In this document: one piece after another, positions 55,485-62,612 of the stretch
Position numbering within the stretch: position 1 is the first letter of the stretch
How the letters are laid out: each line of letters starts with the position of its first letter
DNA from: Cohnella algarum
Lineage (GTDB): Bacteria; Bacillota; Bacilli; Paenibacillales; Paenibacillaceae
Direction of reading: 5' to 3'
DNA length: 64,000 nt
Assembly: GCF_016937515.1 (NCBI RefSeq)
Contig: NZ_JAFHKM010000002.1
Span: forward strand, 4,831,001-4,895,000
Translations under genes and position numbers: made by a program
The notes under the pieces: model-generated
Database searches by the model: none
Told to the model about the DNA's origin: nothing
What the model saw: the letters and a program-made list of their open reading frames with translations, nothing else

Positions 55485-56441
55485 CTATTGCCAAGCTATT
55501 TTTTCGACTTCCGCTTGCAGATCCGCACGGGTTGCCTTGACGTAAATCATCGTTGTGTCCAGACTATCGTGTCCCATAATTTGCGCCAAGCGGTGCAACG
55601 GCGTGTTTTCTGCCATCACATAGCCGAACCGGTGCCGTAGATCGTGGGCGCTCAATCCTTCGAGCCGGGCTGCTTTCATATATTTTTGAATTAAATGACG
55701 TAAAGCACGTTCGGTTAATCGATCGCCGGTCTTTTCAGATGGAAACAGAAAAGGACTGTGCGGAGGGAGTTCTGCCAGATATTTTTCTAAAGCAACTCTA
55801 CACGTGGCGTTCAAAGGAACTTCCCTCTGTTTATTTCGTTTTCCGGATCGGACCGTAAGCTGACCACTACGTTTACCGATTTGAATATCTCCGGGAGCCA
55901 AGTCACACACTTCCATGCTTCGTAAGCCCGTGTGAAACATCACGATTAGAATCGTCTGATCCCGAAGAGAACCGCCATGCTCGGCCGCAGCAACCAAAGC
56001 AGCTTCTTCTTTGTCTGTCATCTGTCTGGGGCTTACCTTTTCTTCCGGAACCAATTTAACCGGCTTCGAAGGGTCGCGGCGAATCCTGGATTCTGACACG
56101 GCCCATTCAAAAAAACGTTTCAGGGTAATAAGCCGCCGGTTAATGGTCGCCGGTTTCAATTCCATTATTTTTTGTGCTGCTTCCCTATATCGCGTTAATG
56201 TTGGAGTAGCCACATCTTCAATTCGAAATATAATCTCTTCCTCTTGGTGGTAGGCGGTCTCAAACCAGCCGATGAAATGTTTTAGGTCGCTTGCATACTC
56301 TTTTAGTGTTTTGGGATTCAAATCTTCGTGGGTGGTGAGAGCGTGAATGAAGTCCTGAATCGTCTGATCGCCCTGTTCCGAAATCCCCGGTGTTTCTCTC
56401 ATTAGCAAAGCCTCCAAATCTTGTCTTACATTAGCGGACAT
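55485..56441 (-). CDS. tnpI: TnpI-like tyrosine recombinase (transposon resolvase)
   Basis: A 318-residue tyrosine recombinase. N-terminal SAM-like core-binding domain (TIQDFIHALTTHEDLNPKTL, residues about 25-115) and catalytic domain with Arg in HTGLRSMEV, HDLR in LSAHDLRHRFG, His in MGHDSLDTT and the nucleophile Tyr in MIYVKAT. It resolves cointegrates made by TnpA at the site just upstream. The start codon lies inside the first direct repeat of that site, so binding could repress its own expression. Same role and order as TnpI of Tn4430. Confidence 0.93.
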   Translation of the reverse strand: MSANVRQDLEALLMRETPGISEQGDQTIQDFIHALTTHEDLNPKTLKEYASDLKHFIGWFETAYHQEEEIIFRIEDVATPTLTRYREAAQKIMELKPATINRRLITLKRFFEWAVSESRIRRDPSKPVKLVPEEKVSPRQMTDKEEAALVAAAEHGGSLRDQTILIVMFHTGLRSMEVCDLAPGDIQIGKRSGQLTVRSGKRNKQREVPLNATCRVALEKYLAELPPHSPFLFPSEKTGDRLTERALRHLIQKYMKAARLEGLSAHDLRHRFGYVMAENTPLHRLAQIMGHDSLDTTMIYVKATRADLQAEVEKIAWQ

Positions 56442-56531
56442 GATATTCTTATTTTAACCGAAACATTAGCGGACATCAAGTGTATGCTTTGAAAACACCA
56501 AATGACCGCTAATCTTAATTAGCGGTCATTT
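56428..56531. mobile_element. Internal resolution site for TnpI
   Basis: Four copies of ATTAGCGG(A/T)CAT. Two are direct repeats (56428-56441 and 56463-56476); two form a perfect inverted core, AAATGACCGCTAAT at 56500-56513 and its complement at 56518-56531 around a 4-bp spacer CTTA. A core inverted site plus two accessory direct repeats is the published layout of the Tn4430 resolution site. Confidence 0.88.
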
Positions 56532-56669
56532 AATATTAGGAGATCATTCCTTCATGATGGTTCGTAGAGACGATTTGCGCAACCGAGGAAACACTCGTGC
56601 AGCAAATGAATCGGCAACGAATCGCGCTATAGGAATCGTTTCTGCGCGATACTTCACGAAGCATATTTT

Positions 56670-57014
56670 TTATTTTAATATCAATTCGATGATGTTGCTT
56701 GTTTTGCCACCGGATGACGAACTTTTTTGACGCATTGTCATCCTCCCTGCACCTGCCATTTCCACGAGAATTTGCCCGATGGCGTTTGTGGTATCAATCA
56801 CCATGTTTTTGATTGCTTTAGGTTCCAGCGTCACCCCGTTGTCGATGGCTGTGCCATCGATCACACTTGGCAATACATTGCCGTTTGCACTGTCTTTGAC
56901 GACCATGTTAATATTTTTTTCTTCGTCGCTGCCATTGTTGATCGCCACCGAAAGTGTGGTTTCTCCGTTTTTGCGAGACATCGTGAACGTGGTTTTTGAA
57001 CTGTTTTCAAGCAT
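56670..57014 (-). CDS. Small beta-rich protein paired with the repeat protein, unrecognised
   Basis: A 114-residue protein with no signal peptide or cysteine. Alternating hydrophobic residues (TTFTMSRKNGETTLSVAINN, EEKNINMVVKDSANGNV, IKNMVIDTTNAIGQILVEMA) suggest a compact beta sandwich. It begins 14 bp after the repeat-protein stop, so the two are an operon. Lack of export signal with such a fold would suit a spore-coat or exosporium subunit laid down from the mother cell; this is inference. No family recognised. Confidence 0.65.
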   Translation of the reverse strand: MLENSSKTTFTMSRKNGETTLSVAINNGSDEEKNINMVVKDSANGNVLPSVIDGTAIDNGVTLEPKAIKNMVIDTTNAIGQILVEMAGAGRMTMRQKSSSSGGKTSNIIELILK

Positions 57015-57028
57015 GGGTAAACGCCTCC

Positions 57029-58699
57029 TTAAGCGATTGAATTATTTTGGTTTAACATATCAAAAATGCGCTGTTGTTTATTTTTTTCATCATCGAGCAG
57101 TTTGGAAATAATCCCTTCCAAATTCGTCGTCCCCGACGTGCCGCAGGTACAGCCGCTTGTTGATCCGCTAGAAGGCTGACAGTTACAGCAGGTACGGCAT
57201 TTGCAAAACAAAAGCAATAAGGCTAAAAGCACGGAATTGTCGCTAATTTGAATTTGATTGCCAACGGTGAAGTTGTTGCCATTGGAGACGGTGTTTGCCG
57301 AGTTGTTTGCCGAGCTCGCTAACCCGTTTGCCGTGCTCACTAAGGCGCTGTTGTAGTCAAAGGTGTTGTTGGATTCACTGGTATTCGTGGATTCGTTGGT
57401 GGCGCAGCTGGTGGAGTTTAACGTGCTGTTGGCGGTGCTTGCGTTGTCGTTCGTTGAAGAGTTGTCAGCATTGGAGGTATTGGTGGTAGTATTATCGCCT
57501 GTCGACGCTGTTGCTGTAGGCGTAGAGGTGTTATCACCTGTGGTGGCAGTGGCACTGGTTGTGGATGAATTATCGCCAGTGGTTGAGGAACTGTCACCTG
57601 CACTCGATGTAGCATCTGTATCCGATGAGTTTGTTGCAGGACCACTTGTTGTGGTTGACGTATTATCACCATTCGTTGATGTGCTATCACCTGAGCTGCT
57701 GGTGGCGTCCGTATCCGATGAGTTGGCCGCAGGACCACTACTTGTGGTGGAGGTATTATCTCCATTGGTGGAGGTACTATCACCCGATGACGAAGTGCTG
57801 GTGGCGTCTGATGCGTTGTTCGAGCCGCTAGTTGAGGTTAATGTATCGGTCACGGTAGCCGAACTATCATTATCACTGTTGTTGGTTGCACCACTGGTGG
57901 AATTAACCGTTTCGTTAATGGTAGAGTCACTATCGGTATTAGAGGTATTGTTCGAGCCGCTTGTGCTTGTTAATGTGTCATTGACAGTAGCCGAACTATC
58001 ATTATCACTGTTGTTGGTTGCACCACTGGTGGAATTAACCGTTTCGTTAATGGTAGAGTCACTATCGGTATTAGAGGTATTGTTCGAGCCGCTTGTGCTT
58101 GTTAATGTGTCATTGACAGTAGCCGAACTATCATTATCACTGGTGTTGGTTGCACCACTGGTGGAATTAACCGTTTCGTTAATGGTAGAGTCACTATCGG
58201 TATTAGAGGTATTGTTCGAGCCGCTTGTGCTTGTTAATGTGTCATTGACAGTAGCCGAACTATCGTTATCACTGGTGTTGGTTGCACCACTGGTGGAATT
58301 AACCGTTTCGTTAATGGTAGAGTCACTATCGGTATTAGTGGCGTTCGTTGCCGTACTTTGGTTATCGACTTTTTCGAAAATTTTCGAGTCGCTGTCGCTT
58401 TCCGAATGATTTTTAGCGCCACTTTCGCTTGTAAGTTGATCGTTAATGGTGGATCCGCTGTCGTTATCATTTGTGCTTGTGGCATTACTAATGGCATGAG
58501 CTTGGTTTTTAGCAAGGTTTTTAGCAAGGTTTTTAGCAAGGCTTTTGGCAATCGCCTTGTCGATCGCCTTGGCTAAGGAAATCGTCACTTTGACAGGCGG
58601 CTTGCGGTGTTTGTGTTTTTTACGATGACAGCTACACGCTGTTTGCTGGGAAGATTTTTTTTTGCAGGTTGTTTTTCTTTTTCTAAATTCCTTTGTCAT
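57029..58699 (-). CDS. Ser/Asn/Asp/Thr-repeat surface-type protein
   Basis: A 556-residue low-complexity protein. N-terminus is Lys/Cys-rich (KKKSSQQTACSCHRKKHKH), then pentads AKNLAKNLAKNQ, then a long Ser/Thr/Asn/Asp region. Four 44-residue repeats occupy the first half of that region (units like DSDSTINETVNSTSGATN and DNDSSATVNDTLTSTSGSNN), followed by shorter TSSSGDSTSTNGDNTST units. The C-terminus has a hydrophobic stretch (NSVLLALLLLFCKCRTCCNC) and a Cys-rich knot. No signal peptide. ATG 58699 follows AGGAGAGG. Probably a spore-surface filament or exosporium-like protein, glycosylated or crosslinked via cysteines (inference). Confidence 0.75.
   Translation of the reverse strand: MTKEFRKRKTTCKKKSSQQTACSCHRKKHKHRKPPVKVTISLAKAIDKAIAKSLAKNLAKNLAKNQAHAISNATSTNDNDSGSTINDQLTSESGAKNHSESDSDSKIFEKVDNQSTATNATNTDSDSTINETVNSTSGATNTSDNDSSATVNDTLTSTSGSNNTSNTDSDSTINETVNSTSGATNTSDNDSSATVNDTLTSTSGSNNTSNTDSDSTINETVNSTSGATNNSDNDSSATVNDTLTSTSGSNNTSNTDSDSTINETVNSTSGATNNSDNDSSATVTDTLTSTSGSNNASDATSTSSSGDSTSTNGDNTSTTSSGPAANSSDTDATSSSGDSTSTNGDNTSTTTSGPATNSSDTDATSSAGDSSSTTGDNSSTTSATATTGDNTSTPTATASTGDNTTTNTSNADNSSTNDNASTANSTLNSTSCATNESTNTSESNNTFDYNSALVSTANGLASSANNSANTVSNGNNFTVGNQIQISDNSVLLALLLLFCKCRTCCNCQPSSGSTSGCTCGTSGTTNLEGIISKLLDDEKNKQQRIFDMLNQNNSIA
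57819..58346. repeat. 132-bp tandem repeats within the repeat-protein gene
   Basis: TTCGAGCCGC-type landmarks start at 57819, 57951, 58083 and 58215, an exact 132-bp period (44 codons). The middle copies are almost identical, so copy number could vary by slippage or be mis-assembled. Confidence 0.9.
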
Positions 58700-59051
58700 T
58701 ACTTCTATCCTCTCCTTTGATGGGGGTAGTTGACTACCCTTTAGTATATTTGCCTGCTATTAACTCGGAAACGGCGAATCTACCTATAAATTTTTGTCCA
58801 TCCATCAAATACACAGAAAATGGGCAAAAAAAGACCTTGTCTCGCTCTCGGCAAGACAAGGTAAGGTCCATGACAAAGCCTAGCGGTGGAATGTCAAGGG
58901 GTTGATCAATGAAAATTGGAAGGAAACTTGGGAAAAATCTGTTTTGAGCCTAAAAAAGGCAATACGAAACCTGACCCAGCCAATAGACGGAATTTTCAGA
59001 CGACTGTTTGGGCGGGTCTAATGGAAGTGGAGAAAAAATCAGGAATCTGGT
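58700..59051. other. Intergenic region with a minus-strand terminator
   Basis: ACCTTGTCT (58834-58842) pairs with AGACAAGGT (58854-58862), followed on the minus strand by CTTTTTTTG: a terminator for transcripts entering from the IS110 side. A GGGTAGT/ACTACCC repeat near 58722-58740 lies before the repeat-protein gene. No coding sequence recognised. Confidence 0.7.
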
Positions 59052-60286
59052 TTAATTCCTCCTCTCCGGTGGTGTGTACAGTTTCTTGGTCTTCAGTAGC
59101 ATGAAGACCAACCGTACCAATTTGCGTGCGGTAAGGACGAGTGCTCGTTTGTGCTGGTGTTTCGTAACTTCGTTAAATTTCTTGTGGTAGAACGCTTCGT
59201 ATTCCGAATCGTATTTGCGAACTTTATCTGCTGCTTCAACCAAGTAGTAGCGCAGATACTTGTTGCCGGTCATCACGCGCTCGGTATCTTCAGCTTCAAA
59301 ATCTCCGGACTGGTACTTGTTCCAGACCAGACCGGCGAATTTGGCCAATGCGTTGTGATCATCAAATCGGCTAATATCACCGATCTCGGCCAGGATTCCG
59401 GCTGCATACACGGCTCCGATGCCTTTGACGGATGTCAGTGTCTGCTGAAAGCCTTTCATGATCTTGTCGATCTGTCTATCCAGTTTCTTGACCTCAGCCT
59501 CCATGTTCTTAATGACGCTGAGGGTGACGGACAACGAGATATTGACCGGATCACTCATGGCTTTATCCAACCGATACGAAGAGCGGGCCAGCTTTTTCAA
59601 CAGTTCCGCGATTTCTTGCGGATTGGCGAAACGTTTTTTGCCCTTCTCCTGAAGAAATTCAATCAGCTTTTCCATGGGCATCTCCGCGATGCGTTCGGGA
59701 TCCAGCTCTTGGATCACAGCCAGACTGGTGGCGCCGAAAGTGTCCGAGAACGGATTGTCGATCCGCATCCCGCTGAACTTCAGAAACACCTGATTCAGGA
59801 AATACGCTTTTTCACGCTTGATACTGTGGATGAGGTGAAAGCGCGTGCGAGTCAGACGCTGCAAGGCTTGGTATTGGACTACTTCATTCATATCGTGAGG
59901 CAGTCGTCCGAAACGCAGATGGTCTGCAATCACCCAGGCATCAATGCGGTCGGTTTTGGGAAGGGTATCATAGCCCTTCTTGAACCGAGCCACTTTACGA
60001 GCATTCAAGACGTAAACCTGAGCCTGAACGTTGGGTTCATAAGGAGCGAGTTGGTCTTTTAAGTAGTGGGCCAGGTGCCATCCAAGATTGGATGTCGCCT
60101 CCATCCCGATGCGAAGCGTTTGGCACCCCACTTCCGCCGCCGTATCCAGCATCCGACGAATGAGGGTATCGGCCCCGTGTCGGTCGTTGGTGACGGAGAA
60201 AGAGGCCAGCTTCCGGCCGTCCCCGCCATGAATTGTACATGGTGGGAACGCAAGCTTACGTCTATACCGATCAGCATTTGGGACAT
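59052..60286 (-). CDS. IS110-family transposase (frameshifted)
   Basis: About 411 residues. The true start is ATG 60286 after GAGGAGGTG, giving MSQMLIGIDVSLRSHHVQFM with the first catalytic Asp; the frame then changes and resumes GDGRKLASFSVTNDRHGADT. One more base in the C4 run at 60221-60224 joins them. The RuvC-like domain continues (RIGMEATSNLG, LPKTDRIDAWVIADHL), then a coiled linker, then Transposase_20 (SVKGIGAVYAAGILAEIGDI) with the catalytic Ser in NKYQSGDF. IS110 enzymes are guided by an RNA from the element's non-coding flank, here expected upstream of the start. Confidence 0.9.
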
Positions 60287-60570
60287 GGGATTCACCTCCT
60301 CGGGTGCTTGTACACAAAATCAAGCCGGACTCGGACCTGGGTGCCCGTGGAAACCACCTGCTGCAGCCTCGTCATCAGCACTCACCCATGGGGAAGACAA
60401 TTGCGGGGTGCTACTCCCCCATCCCGCATGAGGGCGCAACTAGCGGTCAGAATCTGAGCGGTGGATCCGGGTAGCAGGCTTTTGAAGCAGTACCTTGCGG
60501 TCTGCACGGAGGGAAAGAAGTCTCCCGAGATCAAGCTTGTCGATCCCATTGTTCCACGGACAGTTCCGAG
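60287..60570 (-). ncRNA. Candidate IS110 bridge-RNA region
   Basis: The roughly 280 bp before the IS110 start has no coding frame of its own and is rich in short complementary segments (for example CAGCAGGTGGTTTCCACGGG near the start side and GGGATGGGGGAGTAGCACCC further up on the minus strand). In IS110-group elements this upstream flank encodes the structured RNA that pairs with target and donor DNA. Exact RNA ends and guide loops are not determined. Confidence 0.45.
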
Positions 60571-61098
60571 TTGTAAAGCGGCGTTCGCTTGCCATGCGAC
60601 CTCTCGCATTCGAACGCTGCATGTATTCAGTTGTGGAAAAGCGCATGACAAAGAAACAGCAATGGCAAATCCATTCTGCGATTAGAGCACAAATTGTGAA
60701 TCAGTTTTTTGAGATTTCCCCGACTTCCCCATCCAAAGAAGGGGATAAAACGGGTGAAGCAAAAACTAGCGGATGAGGAAGCCAGGGGCTTCTCAAACGG
60801 CGGGCTCTTCGAATCGTCCGGATCGATCCGAAGAGATGGAGGACAGAGGCTTCGCCTCCCCGACTTCCGTTCCTCGCCCTTCGGGCTGCGGTACGGGTTC
60901 GGCTACATCATCCACCACCGCCGCTGAGTTGATGATCATCATATGGAAATTCATCTAAGCTGTTTCCGGTTGTCCGGATCAACTGGAAATTCGCTTGAGA
61001 TGAGCTTCTAAACTGATTATACGAGGAGGTGTAGCTACCCTATGTTTGATATATGCAGGAGGACGGGTTTTCGCTCCCCTTGCCCTGGACAGTCAACC
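60571..61098. other. Region between IS110 flank and the third Tn3 end
   Basis: Several short open frames but none with a family I recognise. The patch 60770-60960 is GC-rich and repetitive in short words (CGGATCGATCCG); the rest is AT-rich. Probably debris of older insertions. Confidence 0.4.
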
Positions 61099-61136
61099 GG
61101 GGTATTGCCAACAAAACGCGGAAAGCGTACGCTAAG
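61099..61136 (+). mobile_element. Third Tn3-type 38-bp terminal repeat, divergent
   Basis: Starts GGGGTATTGCCAACAAAACG and ends GCGTACGCTAAG, 38 bp. Outer GGGGTA, GCCAACA and inner ACGCTAAG match the other two, but the middle differs, so it belongs to a different Tn3-family element. It has the same orientation as the repeat at 52387, so it is not its partner. Confidence 0.75.
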
Positions 61137-61374
61137 AAACCTTGAAATTTATTAGCCTCAATCTATCCAAATGATTCCATCCAAAAGAAGCAAACCCTCC
61201 CTACTTTGCAAGGGCTAGGGGGATTACCAAGAATATAAAAGAGAAAAGAATCGGAAATAAGATCAACCTCAAATAGTCGGTGATTCCTTAAGTATAAGAA
61301 ACGTTGGCTTTTTTATATAGAAAAATCCTTAGAGTATATTTTCGTCAAAATGTTGGATGGACCCCTTTATACTG
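61137..61374. other. AT-rich gap, nothing recognised
   Basis: No gene seen between the Tn3-type end and the terminator of the DUF3626 gene. Confidence 0.5.
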
Positions 61375-61412
61375 CGAAAAGAAGCCGCGGAGAGATTCGC
61401 TTCCGCGGCTTT
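61375..61412 (-). terminator. Terminator of the DUF3626 gene
   Basis: AAGCCGCGGA (61382-61391) pairs with 61402-61411; on the minus strand the stem is followed by CTTTTCGC. Confidence 0.8.
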
Positions 61413-61430
61413 GCGCTGCCTCTCGAAACT

Positions 61431-62546
61431 TCAACCGCGATGAAACTCCCGAAACGGTCTCCCGTACCGGACCAGCACATGCCACAGCAGTTTTAATTCC
61501 TGCAGCGCCTCCGCTTCGGTCCCGCGATCCTTCCACCCTTCCGGATTTCGCTTTAAATCCGCCGCGGCCGCTCCGATCGCGCTCGCGTCGATCAGGCCGT
61601 TGCGGGAAATGCGCCTGGCAAGCGACGGCATCGCCGGCCCCCGGAAGTCTCCCGGCACCTCGCTTGCCGGCAGAACGAACCCCATATGCCAATAGAGATC
61701 GATGCCGTACTTCTCGCCGATACGCTCCAGAGTGCCCCCGACGGGAGTGCCTTTGAACGAAGGATCGGCAACGAGCGCCACCGCGTCTTCTCGCAAAGAG
61801 ATTTCCCCGTGAACCTGCGCTTCAATATAATGGTTCAGATTGCGATTCGCCGCGCCCATCGAAGGCTCGGGAAACGGCTCTTCCAGGCGAGCCGACCATA
61901 ATTCGATCAGCTTGCGCGGCGTCGCGTTTTTTTCGCCGATGGCGTACTCCCCGAAAAAAGCGTCCTTCAACAGCGCGGCCATCACGTCGTCCAACTCCTC
62001 GAGCGTGCCTTTTTCCTTCGGGTTCTGGTGCGAATCCAGATAAGTGTAGGTGCTACGCCGCGAAACTTTCGGAGACAGCAGAAAATAGCAGGAGCCGAAC
62101 CTCGAAGCCGGTCCGTCCGGTCGCAGCGTCAAATCGAGCGCCCCGTATTTCGGCCGCTCCCCGTCCGCCCGTTCCTGCGAATGGTAGGCGCCTTCGAACA
62201 AGTCGTTCTCCCACCGGTCCCGTTCGCCGCCCGGGAAAGCCGTCAGGCTGCCGTTCGATAGTTTCGTCTCGAATTGGCTCTTGTACTTCCCCTCCGCCAG
62301 CAGGCTTTCGGCAACGGTCATCATCCTGCTGTCCAGCCTGTCCGGGTGAAAATGCAGCGCGATCCTCGCATGCTTTCGGAGCTTGGCGAGAGCGGTTTCG
62401 TACGCGCTTCGAGGAATGTCGCTCATATAAAGGATTTCCTCGATCGTCTGCAAAGCATCCCGTTTCCGGGCTTCGGCGCATGCCGCAATATGCTTCAATG
62501 CCGACGATTGCGACTTCGTGAGCGGATTGCGACCGGACATGCTCAT
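61431..62546 (-). CDS. DUF3626-domain protein
   Basis: A 371-residue cytoplasmic protein matching DUF3626 along its length: an N-terminal helical part (LTKSQSSALKHIAACAEARK), then LHFHPDRLDSRMMTVAESLL, YKSQFETKLSNGSLTAFPGG, RPKYGALDLTLRPDGPASRF and GSCYFLLSPKVSRRSTYTY. Conserved His/Asp in HFHPDR and polar residues in the GSCYF block suggest an enzyme, possibly related to ADP-ribosyl or toxin-like folds, but no activity is established. It follows the GHL10 gene after 66 bp in the same direction. Confidence 0.85.
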   Translation of the reverse strand: MSMSGRNPLTKSQSSALKHIAACAEARKRDALQTIEEILYMSDIPRSAYETALAKLRKHARIALHFHPDRLDSRMMTVAESLLAEGKYKSQFETKLSNGSLTAFPGGERDRWENDLFEGAYHSQERADGERPKYGALDLTLRPDGPASRFGSCYFLLSPKVSRRSTYTYLDSHQNPKEKGTLEELDDVMAALLKDAFFGEYAIGEKNATPRKLIELWSARLEEPFPEPSMGAANRNLNHYIEAQVHGEISLREDAVALVADPSFKGTPVGGTLERIGEKYGIDLYWHMGFVLPASEVPGDFRGPAMPSLARRISRNGLIDASAIGAAAADLKRNPEGWKDRGTEAEALQELKLLWHVLVRYGRPFREFHRG

Positions 62547-62612
62547 CCCTCCGACTTGCGCGATCAGATTGAAAAGGGAGCGCCGCCGCTCCCCCGATGC
62601 CCATCGATTTCA

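Larger units (their letters stand above)
52387..56531 (-). mobile_element. Tn4430-like transposon core (terminal repeat, tnpA, tnpI, resolution site)
   Basis: The order terminal repeat - tnpA - tnpI - internal resolution site with both genes in one direction is that of Tn4430, which uses a tyrosine recombinase instead of a serine resolvase. An inverted right-hand repeat was looked for to the end of the window and not seen. The right boundary is therefore unknown; the surface-protein genes at 56.7-58.7 kb may be cargo. Confidence 0.85.

Noticed and set aside
57819..58346. 132-bp repeats as CRISPR or satellite DNA
   Set aside because: The repeats are in frame inside an open coding sequence and encode a 44-residue protein repeat.
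57363..58409. Long plus-strand open frame rich in Val, Leu, Glu and Ser
   Set aside because: It is the complement of the Ser/Asn repeat gene, which has a strong ribosome site and start; the reverse frame is a by-product of repeat codon use.
60773..60958. Small gene near the IS110 flank
   Set aside because: No ribosome site, no family resemblance and repetitive low-information sequence.
61099..61136. Right end of the Tn4430-like transposon
   Set aside because: Same orientation as the left end at 52387 and different middle sequence; a partner must be inverted.
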